This document shows positions 36,891 to 44,484 of a stretch of 64,000 nt of DNA, piece by piece. A program made the translations under genes and the position numbers. Position 1 is the stretch's first letter; each line of letters opens with the position of its first letter. Location: positions 8,138-72,137 of the forward strand of contig DAPW01000010.1 in assembly GCA_002502245.1 (NCBI GenBank), given 5' to 3'. The notes beneath the pieces were generated by a model. That model worked only from the letters and a program-made list of their open reading frames with translations. It was not told where the DNA came from and did no database searches. This stretch comes from Methanoregula sp. UBA154 (GTDB taxonomy: Archaea > Halobacteriota > Methanomicrobia > Methanomicrobiales > Methanospirillaceae).

Positions 36891-37127
36891 TCACTCTTTT
36901 ATCATTGCCATAATCTCTTCCACACACGGAACCCGGCCTTCGGCCCGCAGTTCGCCGTTGATGAACAGTGCCGGCGTCAGCATGACCCCCGCCTCCACGA
37001 TCGCATCCAGGTCTTCGACCTTGATAACGTCTGCCGTGATCTTCAGATCCTTCACCGCCTGCTCGGCATTGGCAAAGAGCCGCTTGCATTTTGCGCACCC
37101 GGTTCCGAGTATCTCGATTTTTGTCAT
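36891..37127 (-). CDS. Small thioredoxin-like protein (redox-active disulfide protein 2 type)
   Basis: 78 residues. It starts K-I-E-I-L-G-T-G-C-A-K-C-K-R-L, with the CAKC redox pair at residues 11-14 and a cis-Pro loop M-L-T-P-A-L. This is the glutaredoxin-sized thioredoxin found beside DUF318 permeases. It is probably reduced by the FTR two genes downstream. Confidence 0.88.
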   Translation of the reverse strand: MTKIEILGTGCAKCKRLFANAEQAVKDLKITADVIKVEDLDAIVEAGVMLTPALFINGELRAEGRVPCVEEIMAMIKE

Positions 37128-37160
37128 GGTATCTCCGGAAGGTATTCAACTTTTTTTGTA

Positions 37161-37421
37161 TTACTTTTTCGTGACGGTTTTCTTATATTCTTCCATCAGG
37201 GCACGGGCATATGCCGCTTCAACACCCGGCGGGACATAATTGTAGATCCTGATCTTTTTCATCAGCGCCTCGCGGACTGCCGCATCATTCCCCGGGTTCT
37301 GTTCCTTCACCTCCGCAATGCTCTCATCGAGCATCGTGATGCCGGTCATGATCCCGTTGATCGGGATCTGCCGGATGCGCCGGAGGGCTTCAGCGGCACA
37401 GCAGGGTTTGTCGTTGCTCAT
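37161..37421 (-). CDS. Small helical protein of unknown function in the permease operon
   Basis: 86 residues with an N-terminal Cys pair (K-P-C-C-A-A-E-A-L) and mostly helical charged sequence after it. I do not recognise a family. It lies between the permease (10 bp after its stop) and the thioredoxin, so a shared role in metalloid or thiol handling is likely. Confidence 0.65.
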   Translation of the reverse strand: MSNDKPCCAAEALRRIRQIPINGIMTGITMLDESIAEVKEQNPGNDAAVREALMKKIRIYNYVPPGVEAAYARALMEEYKKTVTKK

Positions 37422-37431
37422 TCATTTCACC

Positions 37432-38502
37432 TCAGAAAAAGTTCCCGAATATGAACCCGGCGATTGTAGAGAAGACAATGACCAGCCCGGCATAGACGAG
37501 GGTCTTTTTCCCGCCGATAATCCGGTAGATCACGAGCAGGCTGGGCAGGCTGATGCTCGGGCCGGTGAGGAGCAGGGAGAGGGCCGGGCCTTTTGCCATG
37601 GATCCCGACAGGTACCCGAGCGTCGTCCCGATGACCGGCACTTCCAGCAGCGTCGGCATGTAGAGGATCGCACCGACAATAGCTGCAAGGAAATTTGCCA
37701 GGATTGAGTTGTCGCCGAAGTATGGTCTGAACGTCTCCGGCGGGAGGAAGAACGCAAGCACACCGAGCGCGAACGTCCCGAGGACCAGGATCGGGAAGAT
37801 CTTCCTGGTCAGGTCCCATATCTCGAATCCCCAGTCGGTGACCTCGTCCCGCGTGAAGTAGTAGATCAGGAGGAAGGCGACCGCCATAGAGAGGAAGTAC
37901 ACGATCAGGAGCCGGTAGAAGACCTCGAGCGCTGACGTGCCGATAAGGAGGATCGCGATCAGGAAGATAAAGAAGGCAGGAATCACCCACCGGGGCCGGG
38001 TGTCTGCACAGGCCATCGCCGCTTTCCGGGCAGCCCCGAACGTTTTTGTGGTCTCCACATCCTGCTTCGGAAACAGTTTCATCATGATGAGGCCGATCAG
38101 GATGGAGAGCACGATTGCCGATGCCGCCCGGGCAATACCGAGGTCGAACCCGAGCACTTTTGCCGTGTAGACGATGGCAAGGATATTGATCGCCGGCCCC
38201 GCGTACAGGAACGTGATCGCCGGCCCGAGGCCGCTGCCCTTTTTCAGGATACCGGCAAACATCGGGAGGATCGTGCAGCTGCAGACCGCAAGCACGGTGC
38301 CGGATACGGACGCGATACCATAGGAGGTCGTCTTCTTCGTTTCCGGGCTGAAATATTTCAGGATCGCGTCTTTTTTTATGAACGAGGCGATTGCCCCGGC
38401 AATGAAGAATGCCGGGATCAGGCAAGTGACCACGTGCTGCGAGAGATATTCGAGCAGCGTTGTCCAGCCAAGCAGGAGTGAACCGGTTATCGGATCTGTC
38501 AT
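37432..38502 (-). CDS. ArsP/DUF318 family permease (first)
   Basis: 356 residues with eight or more helices. The conserved V-C-S-C-T-I-L-P-M-F-A-G-I motif near residue 74 and a second G-x-x-x-x-x-P-T-L-L-E-V-P near 270 identify the family. Some ArsP proteins expel trivalent organoarsenicals; others have unknown substrates. The start overlaps the upstream cupin frame by 4 bp. It differs in length from the second permease at 38945. Confidence 0.85.
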   Translation of the reverse strand: MTDPITGSLLLGWTTLLEYLSQHVVTCLIPAFFIAGAIASFIKKDAILKYFSPETKKTTSYGIASVSGTVLAVCSCTILPMFAGILKKGSGLGPAITFLYAGPAINILAIVYTAKVLGFDLGIARAASAIVLSILIGLIMMKLFPKQDVETTKTFGAARKAAMACADTRPRWVIPAFFIFLIAILLIGTSALEVFYRLLIVYFLSMAVAFLLIYYFTRDEVTDWGFEIWDLTRKIFPILVLGTFALGVLAFFLPPETFRPYFGDNSILANFLAAIVGAILYMPTLLEVPVIGTTLGYLSGSMAKGPALSLLLTGPSISLPSLLVIYRIIGGKKTLVYAGLVIVFSTIAGFIFGNFF

Positions 38503-38897
38503 AGGAGTACCTCACATGCGCGGGAGAGAGAATGCTGGCGGCAGGAGCAGCCCCGCTCTCCGGCCCCGACGCGGTGCACCTGATCGGCAGGCATGATCCC
38601 GGTAACCCCGGGGGTGCAGGAGATCACGGTTCCCGCACGCGTCCAGGTCCCGGCACCTGCCGGCACATCATGGATCTCCACCATGCCGGCGTGGACGTGG
38701 TTGCCGGTGGCGCAGCCGGGATCAATCCGGACGTGGTGCAGGCTCAGGCGCCTCCCGCCCGATGCTCCGGTCACCAGGTGTTGGAGAGAGATCCCGGTTA
38801 ACGCCATGCGTGGGTTCCACGGCAGGGATTCGGGGTCGGTTATCTGACCGGAAAGGACCCCCGTGCGGTGCCTGCCGGATGATTGTGCTCTTTTCAT
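38499..38897 (-). CDS. Cupin-domain protein, possibly frameshifted at its end
   Basis: About 132 residues with a cupin core: H-H-V-R-I-D-P-G-C-A-T-G-N-H-V-H near 72 and G-V-T-G-I-M-P-A-D-Q-V-H-R-V near 105. The last 21 residues are Cys/Arg/Ser-rich and atypical. In the +1 frame the same DNA reads G-L-L-L-P-P-A-F-S-L-P and stops just before a GAGGT ahead of the permease, which looks more like a cupin end. A one-base change near 38555 is possible. ATG at 38936 is an alternative start. Confidence 0.65.
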   Translation of the reverse strand: MKRAQSSGRHRTGVLSGQITDPESLPWNPRMALTGISLQHLVTGASGGRRLSLHHVRIDPGCATGNHVHAGMVEIHDVPAGAGTWTRAGTVISCTPGVTGIMPADQVHRVGAGERGCSCRQHSLSRACEVLL

Positions 38898-38944
38898 AGT
38901 GGTCACCGGATTTCTGATTGTCTCAATGGTTCTCATACAGGAAC

Positions 38945-39880
38945 CTATGCAATAAAGCCACCGATCACAAGGAACTGGAAGATGAGACCCGCGAGGATGG
39001 CGACGCCGATCACCGTGACAACGAACGCGGCAACCAGGCGTTTTTCAAAGATCGATGCAAGGAGCGTGACCTCGGGAATGCTTGCTCCGGCCCCGCCGAT
39101 GATGAGGGCCATCACAGCACCGATCCCCATCCCCTTGCCGAGGAGCACGGCGCTGATGGGGATGATGGTCTCTGCCCGGATATACATCGGTATCCCGATG
39201 AACGCGGCTAACGGTATTGCCAGCGGGTTCTGCGGTCCGGCAACAGAGACGATCAGGTCTTCAGGTACGAACCCGTAGATGAACGCCCCGATCGCAGCTC
39301 CGAGGATCAGGTACGGCACCACCTGCCGGAAGAGTGAGAGTGCAAACCCGAGCGATCGGGTGAAGCGGGCCTTATGGGTCGAAGCAGCTGATTGCTCCTC
39401 TCCGTGACAGCCGCACGCAGCGGTCTTTTCGAGGGTAACTGCTTTGACATACCGGGCATATCCCGCCCGTTCGAGCAGGATGCCGGAGATGACCGCGATC
39501 GAGAACGTGATAACGACGTAGATCAATGTCGGGACGATGCCGAAGAGTGCGAGCAGCAGGAAGACGATGACAGGATTCAGCAGCGGGGATGCGATCAGAA
39601 ACGAGTACGCGATCCCGAACGGTATGCCGACATCCAGCAGGCCCACGAGAATCGGGATGGTGGAGCAGGAACAGAACGGGGTGAGTGCCCCGAATCCTGC
39701 GCCAAGGACATTGCCCATACCATAATTCCGGCCTTTCAGGGTTGCCCGGATCCGCTCTTCCGGCACGTACTCGCGGATCAGGCCGACAAGGAAACTGATC
39801 CCGATGAAGAGGAGGATAAGTTCTGCGGCGATGACCAGGAAGAACTGTCCCGCCGTGAAGAGGTCATTGATTGCAGTCAT
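38945..39880 (-). CDS. ArsP/DUF318 family permease (second)
   Basis: 311 residues with eight or more helices. T-P-F-C-S-C-S-T-I-P-I-L lies near 66, a Cys-His loop (A-A-C-G-C-H-G-E-E) near 155, and G-G-A-G-A-S-I-P-E-V-T near 260. It is the first large gene of the minus-strand operon and is divergent from arsR. The C-G-C-H loop could bind a soft metal on the cytoplasmic side (inference). Confidence 0.88.
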   Translation of the reverse strand: MTAINDLFTAGQFFLVIAAELILLFIGISFLVGLIREYVPEERIRATLKGRNYGMGNVLGAGFGALTPFCSCSTIPILVGLLDVGIPFGIAYSFLIASPLLNPVIVFLLLALFGIVPTLIYVVITFSIAVISGILLERAGYARYVKAVTLEKTAACGCHGEEQSAASTHKARFTRSLGFALSLFRQVVPYLILGAAIGAFIYGFVPEDLIVSVAGPQNPLAIPLAAFIGIPMYIRAETIIPISAVLLGKGMGIGAVMALIIGGAGASIPEVTLLASIFEKRLVAAFVVTVIGVAILAGLIFQFLVIGGFIA

Positions 39881-40005
39881 GGGCAGTCAGCACCCTCCTT
39901 TACCGTATTCAGGCTATTGTGCATGATGATCTCCCGGTCAAAATGCCCGGGTACAAATTCACGAATCTTCATGATCTCTCTCCGATTTTGTATTCGTTCG
40001 CTCAT
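39877..40005 (-). CDS. Possible small ORF leading the permease operon
   Basis: 42 residues (M-S-E-R-I-Q-N-R-R-E-I-M-K-I-R-E-F). The stop overlaps the permease ATG by 4 bp, the same coupling seen throughout this operon, which argues for translation. ATG at 39972 is an alternative. No family recognised. Confidence 0.4.
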   Translation of the reverse strand: MSERIQNRREIMKIREFVPGHFDREIIMHNSLNTVKEGADCP

Positions 40006-40170
40006 GTATCGTTTTAGACCCCTGTCAATAAACCGGATTGTATCCGGGTGCACCATGAACCAGAACCGGGGGATCCTCACCCCACCCGACACACCCGTTG
40101 CAAAAGAGCCATTCGTTATCCACATCCACATGAATTCAAGTTTTGTTGAATTCAGGGTGAGCGGGCAACA

Positions 40171-40206
40171 TATTTATAGCTACGTATTTCATATTAGTTT
40201 GAAATA
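40171..40206 (+). promoter_or_regulatory. arsR promoter and operator
   Basis: TATTTATA at 40171-40178 is a strong TATA box. A perfect 7-bp inverted repeat TATTTCA (40185-40191) and TGAAATA (40200-40206), separated by 8 nt, covers the expected transcription start. An ArsR dimer bound there would block its own promoter and may also act on the divergent permease operon. Confidence 0.65.
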
Positions 40207-40219
40207 GATGGGGGATGGC

Positions 40220-40606
40220 ATGGCGACGAAACGACCGGGAGCACAATCCAGAAAAGAACCCGTATGCCGGACTGAGATCCCGAGCATAATCCAGTGCGAT
40301 CTCGATGAGGCCGGGGGTGTGAAAGGGCTCATCGGGCGTCTGCCATCACAGAAAATCATCGGGAAGATCAGTGCAACGCATCACGCACTCTCCGACCCGG
40401 TCCGGATCACGATTCTCTGCCTCCTTGGAGTCCAGCCACTCTGCGTCTGCGTGATCAAGGAATGCATCGGGATCGGGGGTTCAAAGTTGTCGTACCACCT
40501 GAATATCATGAAAGAGAACGGCCTTGTCGACTCGGAACAGCAGGGCAACTGGATCATCTACCGGCTCACGGACCGGGGAAAGAAATACGCTGATGAGATC
40601 GGGTGA
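40220..40606 (+). CDS. arsR: ArsR-family transcriptional repressor
   Basis: 128 residues. A winged-helix domain (H-A-L-S-D-P-V-R-I-T-I-L-C-L-L, then S-Y-H-L-N-I-M-K-E-N-G-L-V) carries the metal-sensing C-V-C-V-I-K-E motif of the ELCVCDL type, so As(III) or Sb(III) sensing is expected. An extra N-terminal segment of about 45 residues has two more cysteines. ATG at 40220 is preferred over 40208 because GGGGGAT lies just upstream. It is divergent from the permease/thiol operon. Confidence 0.88.
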   Translation: MATKRPGAQSRKEPVCRTEIPSIIQCDLDEAGGVKGLIGRLPSQKIIGKISATHHALSDPVRITILCLLGVQPLCVCVIKECIGIGGSKLSYHLNIMKENGLVDSEQQGNWIIYRLTDRGKKYADEIG

Positions 40607-40812
40607 CCGGGCTGACGCAGATTATGGCACGTGAAAGTCTTCTTACTGTCGCACCTCCCGCACAATGGTTTTTTAAAAATCCCGGTACCGGTACCAGTGG
40701 TGTGAGTGCCGGGGGAGGGGAGGGGTGTATTCCCGCTCATCCTCACGGAAGGGGGCAGTGAGGAGCGGTCCACTCCGTCATCTCCCGCAGACCGGGACCA
40801 GAGCACAAGTAA

Positions 40813-40829
40813 TTCAAAATTATTTTAAA
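40813..40829. promoter_or_regulatory. AT-rich near-palindromic box, site 1 of the shared set
   Basis: TTCAAAATTATTTTAAA ends exactly 22 nt before the ATG at 40852. The same box and spacing occur before 42319 (weaker), 43331 and 44345. It probably contains the TATA box of a leaderless or nearly leaderless mRNA, and its dyad symmetry suggests repressor binding. Confidence 0.55.
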
Positions 40830-40851
40830 TGATTGATGCGTACCGGTACCT

Positions 40852-41493
40852 ATGTCCGTGAAGGGGTATGCAATCCTCCTGATGGCGATTGTGGTTTCCG
40901 GTGTGCTCTTTGCCGGCTGCACCCGGCCGGAAGGAATTGGGCCGGTAACCACCACTGTCCCGCTTCCTTCCCCTTCATCAGCCGGAGTGGTGACAGCAGT
41001 TCCTGCGAGCCGGGAAGATGTCAACGCAACACTTCCCGTGCCCACGCTCCAGACACCGGACACGCTCACCCCCGCATCAAATGAAAGCGGTTTAAACGAA
41101 TCAGCGGTTATGGACAAGAACGGCATTCCTTCTTCATCCGTTGAGAACCAGACGGGCGGGGGCCTTTTCATCAATATCCAGCGGGGAGGTTCCGTTGATG
41201 GAGTCAAAGTCTTTATCGCCCGTGAAGGGACCGACCTTTCACAGATTGAATACACCTATCTTCCGGACCGGACCCTTGTAGAAGGAGAGAACAAAGGGTA
41301 TATCCAGGTGAAAATCCCTCCCGACGGGCGTTCAGACCTGATCAGACTCCCGCCCGGCAACTATACGGCCTACCTGCCTGACTGGAACAGTGGTGCGCCG
41401 GAGCAACAGTCATTTACGATCCGGGAAGAGGTCACCATCACGATACATTTCATGGGTTTTTCGGCCGCGGGTGGCGGGGGCTGCGGGTGCTAG
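40852..41493 (+). CDS. Lipoprotein with C-terminal Gly-Cys-Gly-Cys tail (1 of 3)
   Basis: 213 residues. A signal segment ends in the lipobox V-L-F-A-G-C, a Pro/Thr/Ser linker spans 25-100, and a compact beta-rich domain (110-205) precedes the tail G-G-G-G-C-G-C at the very end. The lipid anchor puts it outside the cell membrane. The exposed C-x-C end would suit soft-metal or As(III) binding (inference). The 5' spacing box is shared with neighbours; the body is not similar to the other two tailed lipoproteins. Confidence 0.72.
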   Translation: MSVKGYAILLMAIVVSGVLFAGCTRPEGIGPVTTTVPLPSPSSAGVVTAVPASREDVNATLPVPTLQTPDTLTPASNESGLNESAVMDKNGIPSSSVENQTGGGLFINIQRGGSVDGVKVFIAREGTDLSQIEYTYLPDRTLVEGENKGYIQVKIPPDGRSDLIRLPPGNYTAYLPDWNSGAPEQQSFTIREEVTITIHFMGFSAAGGGGCGC

Positions 41494-41771
41494 AGATCCG
41501 GCAGGGGTGAAGGCAGATTCGGATGCAACACCAGCGCCGGGATAGGATACCCCCATGACAGATGCATATGACCTGAAGTGAATTCTCATCCTGAAAGATG
41601 TATCGTACCATCCGCACCCGGTCAGCAGGAACCGTCCCGGTCATCGCTGCCGGCCCGGTCACGTTCCCCCTCCTGCGATGCCTCCCCGGATGACCATTGA
41701 GACCAGGATTCCCGCGCCAGTGCAGGCCGGCCCGTATCGTATTCTCCCGTCCGGGGGAAACCAAAAAAGGC
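41494..41771. other. Gene-free stretch before R7
   Basis: I see no gene, hairpin or promoter that can be supported here. Confidence 0.4.
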
Positions 41772-42248
41772 CTTTGTAAAAACGCATTTGAACGGACGTT
41801 CACACCCGAACCATGAAAATCAGGAATAACCCTGATCGTTCGAGGGTTCCCCGCCTCAGGGCCTCTCCGAGGCACGACGGGGCAGGAAGGTTCAATCTCC
41901 CAGCTGTTTTTTCAACCGTCCAGAACCCGCCGCGGGGCGCCCTTCGGGGCGGCGGGCGTCATCGCACCAGGGAATATGGGGGATCAATCCCCGTCATCGA
42001 TTCCTAAAAGGAAGCGATTTTCATGGGAAATCATTGTAAAGTGATTAAATCGCTCCCCCTGCGCCAGCCCTGCCCCCGGTGGGGGCTCAATCGCGCATGC
42101 GATGCCTGGAATTACCCGGACCGTCCTGATTCAAAATTGACCAGCTCATACCGCGTTATCGCAATCCGGGGATGCCACAGCGGCGGGGGCGGGCCGGTGG
42201 GGAAGCCGCCCTGGAGCGTCTCCAATGAGTTGTCCCGGGTATTCTAAG
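41772..42248 (-). repeat. Composite intergenic repeat, copy R7
   Basis: The tail is at 41772, CD about 41812-42025 with CATGAAAATC and GCGATTTTCATG at its ends, and BA about 42026-42248. Hairpins are diverged but still paired (CCGCCGCGGGGCGCCC and CCCCGCCTCAGG type). The BA orientation matches R2 and R4. Together with R6 it brackets the permease/ArsR/first lipoprotein block. Confidence 0.82.
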
Positions 42249-42279
42249 AAAAATTCGTCGTTAGGATGGCACTTTACCC

Positions 42280-42296
42280 TTTAAAAAAATTTTAAC
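42280..42296. promoter_or_regulatory. AT-rich box, site 2 of the shared set (degenerate)
   Basis: TTTAAAAAAATTTTAAC ends 22 nt before the GTG start at 42319. The downstream 22 nt (TGATTGGCGCGTACAGGTAC and CT) closely match those at 40852 and 43331. Confidence 0.45.
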
Positions 42297-42318
42297 TGAT
42301 TGGCGCGTACAGGTACCT

Positions 42319-43143
42319 GTGACCGTGAACACGTATACAATCTCCCTGATGGCGATGGTGGTTCTCGGGATGCTCCTGGCAGGCTGTACCCAGCCGGCAG
42401 GAACCGGGCCGGTAACCACCACTGCTCCGGCACCGTCCCCTCCCCCCACCGGAGCGGTAACGGCAGCCGCAACAACGGTTCCGCAGCCGGTTGTAACCGT
42501 TATTCGTTACGTCTCCCAGACGAAGGAGATCCGGGACCCCGACATCCTGTTCGCCCTGCAGGTCCCCGTTGAATGGAATGCCGCAACCTACCGGCTGACG
42601 AGATCGGATACCCCTGACTACCGGACGGACCTTGTCACCGGTACGCTCTTCTCTCTCTACAGTTATCACGTCTCCCAAAACAAGGATCTTGTATACCGCG
42701 AACAGTTCCGGCAATGGTCTCCTGCGCCCGCAGAGACCACCGTGACGATCAATGACATCACCTTCGACCGGTTTGAATCAGCATCGGATGGCCGGACCAA
42801 TGTGTCCTACATCGTGCGCAGGAGCAGCGCAAACGAACGCGGGTATGCAAGCGTGATCGTTTTCACAGCGCGCGACAGCAACCGGTTCGAGAGGGAGGAT
42901 TTCGAGAAGGTCGTTTCAACGTTCCGGTATTTCGGCGTGAGATATGATGAGAACGGACCTGGCGGGGAGATCCCCCTCTATGATCCGTCGGGAACTGCAC
43001 TGTCCCGGGAGGCGGGTGGCAGGGGGTCCCTGGCATGGGGTGAATGGGAGGGGGACTCCTCCGGCGATCCATCAGGAGGGGATTCCGGGGGGGATTCATC
43101 CGGTGACGATGACTCGGGGGGAGGCTGCGGCTGCATTGGCTGA
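42319..43143 (+). CDS. Lipoprotein with C-terminal Gly-Cys-Gly-Cys tail (2 of 3)
   Basis: 274 residues. The lipobox is M-L-L-A-G-C, with a Thr/Pro linker to about 60. A domain of about 130 residues (I-R-D-P-D-I-L-F-A-L-Q-V-P-V-E-W-N to K-V-V-S-T-F-R-Y-F) is clearly shared with the lipoprotein at 43568. A Gly/Ser/Asp-rich stretch (G-D-S-S-G-D-P-S-G-G-D type) leads to the end G-G-G-C-G-C-I-G. GTG is the start, supported by the conserved 22-nt spacing. Confidence 0.75.
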   Translation: MTVNTYTISLMAMVVLGMLLAGCTQPAGTGPVTTTAPAPSPPPTGAVTAAATTVPQPVVTVIRYVSQTKEIRDPDILFALQVPVEWNAATYRLTRSDTPDYRTDLVTGTLFSLYSYHVSQNKDLVYREQFRQWSPAPAETTVTINDITFDRFESASDGRTNVSYIVRRSSANERGYASVIVFTARDSNRFEREDFEKVVSTFRYFGVRYDENGPGGEIPLYDPSGTALSREAGGRGSLAWGEWEGDSSGDPSGGDSGGDSSGDDDSGGGCGCIG

Positions 43144-43291
43144 AACGGCCCTGAGCGCTGAAAATAAGGGTACGGGAGGGCTCCCGTGTGGCGCACCTCC
43201 CGGACAAAGGTTTTTTCACTGCGCCGGCACCAGCACTCGCGTGCCGGTCCACTCCCTCATCTCCCGCACACGGGAGACCAGGAATTAATAA

Positions 43292-43308
43292 TTCAAAATT
43301 ATTTTAAA
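43292..43308. promoter_or_regulatory. AT-rich near-palindromic box, site 3 of the shared set
   Basis: TTCAAAATTATTTTAAA, identical to site 1, ends exactly 22 nt before the ATG at 43331. Confidence 0.55.
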
Positions 43309-43330
43309 TGATTGCTGCTTACAGGTACTT

Positions 43331-43462
43331 ATGACTGAAAAGAAAGGACTCCTGGAACGGATCTTCGGAAAACAGGATTCGTGCTGCTGCTGTAGCCCGA
43401 AGATCGTGCCGAAACCCGATGCAAAGAAGAACACGGAAGAGAAGAACGAATCAAAGGAGTAA
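43331..43462 (+). CDS. Small tetracysteine ORF (CCCC)
   Basis: 43 residues: M-T-E-K-K-G-L-L-E-R-I-F-G-K-Q-D-S, then four consecutive cysteines, then a Lys/Glu-rich tail. It is too short for most gene callers, but it has the conserved upstream box at the same 22-nt distance as three other genes and a degenerate homolog at 44345. Tiny Cys-cluster proteins of this kind are plausible metalloid ligands or electron carriers (inference). It precedes the lipoprotein at 43568 by 105 bp. Confidence 0.6.
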   Translation: MTEKKGLLERIFGKQDSCCCCSPKIVPKPDAKKNTEEKNESKE

Positions 43463-43567
43463 TCCACGACAGGCCGGAGCTGCCGCGGCTGCATGGTCAT
43501 CGCACCCGTTTTTCTGCATCAGTCCCGGTTAATCTCCCCGCAATCGTAAACCCTGTAGATAGTGATC

Positions 43568-44224
43568 ATGACAGCCCTTCAACGGATTTCTCCGGTAATG
43601 ATTCTTGCATTGCTTATCATCGTATGGGGATTTGTGGCCGGGTGTACCAGTTCATCATCGTCGGATGTTGCGGTCCCACCCGACCCAGTGACAGCAGCAA
43701 CGGGCGCTCCGCTCAAAGACATAAAACACCCGGAACTTTTGTTCACACTGCAGGTCCCCGTGGAGTGGAACGTGATATCCTACAAGCTGAATACTGCCGG
43801 TATATACCAGACAGACCTTGTTGAAAATAACGTGTTCTATATCAAGACCTATACAGCCTCCGGCAGCACGGAGGCGGCATACCGCGACCAGTTCCGGAAC
43901 TGGTCTCCCTCACCAACCGAGACCACCGTGACGATGAATGAGATCACGTACGACCGCTTCGAGTCCACGATCGATGGGAATACCTCTGTGGCTTACGTTG
44001 CACACACGAGCAGCGCGAACGAACTCAAGTACGCAAGCGTCATCGCCTTTGTGGCGGATACCGGTAACCGGTCCGAAAAAGAGGACTTTGAAAAGATTGT
44101 CGCGTCGTTCCGGTATTTCAGCGGGAGCGATGCCAGTACTATGCCGGGCGAGGAGATTACCCGGACCAACCGGCCGTCCTCGGCAGGGAGTTCCTCCGGC
44201 GGTTGTGGCTGCCGCGGTTTATAG
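43568..44224 (+). CDS. Lipoprotein with C-terminal Gly-Cys-Gly-Cys tail (3 of 3)
   Basis: 218 residues. A signal segment ends in G-F-V-A-G-C. The conserved domain (D-I-K-H-P-E-L-L-F-T-L-Q-V-P-V-E-W-N onward) is paralogous to that at 42319, and the end is S-G-G-C-G-C-R-G-L. Its first 27 residues are nearly the same as those of the ArsF-like protein at 44485 (M-T-x-L-Q-R-I-x-P-V-x-I-L-A), so the 5' part of the gene was duplicated. ATG at 43568 was used; GTG at 43562 is also open. Confidence 0.78.
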   Translation: MTALQRISPVMILALLIIVWGFVAGCTSSSSSDVAVPPDPVTAATGAPLKDIKHPELLFTLQVPVEWNVISYKLNTAGIYQTDLVENNVFYIKTYTASGSTEAAYRDQFRNWSPSPTETTVTMNEITYDRFESTIDGNTSVAYVAHTSSANELKYASVIAFVADTGNRSEKEDFEKIVASFRYFSGSDASTMPGEEITRTNRPSSAGSSSGGCGCRGL

Positions 44225-44305
44225 AACAATATGTATCCGGGCTTTGTTGAGCAGGCGGATCTCTCCAAGTCCTCATTCCCCGAAAGGGGAAACAAGAGGG
44301 GGTAA

Positions 44306-44322
44306 TTCAAAATAATTTTAAA
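44306..44322. promoter_or_regulatory. AT-rich near-palindromic box, site 4 of the shared set
   Basis: TTCAAAATAATTTTAAA differs by one base from sites 1 and 3 and ends exactly 22 nt before the ATG at 44345. Confidence 0.55.
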
Positions 44323-44344
44323 TGTTTGGTGCAACCATATACTT

Positions 44345-44482
44345 ATGACCGGAACGAATGGTCTTGTGGAAAAGATCATTAAAAACAGGGACCGCGTTTG
44401 CTGCTCTGCAGCGTCATTACACATGGTACTCTGCCCTCATCCCGTTATAATCTCCAGCATTCTAAAGCCTTATCGAGAGTGA
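44345..44482 (+). CDS. Small ORF homologous to the tetracysteine ORF, coupled to arsF
   Basis: 45 residues: M-T-G-T-N-G-L-V-E-K-I-I-K-N-R-D-R-V-C-C, related to the ORF at 43331 in its first 20 residues but with only two of the four cysteines and an unrelated end. It stops two bases before the ArsF-like ATG, which suggests a leader whose translation couples to the next gene, or a decaying copy. Confidence 0.45.
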   Translation: MTGTNGLVEKIIKNRDRVCCSAASLHMVLCPHPVIISSILKPYRE

Positions 44483-44484
44483 TC

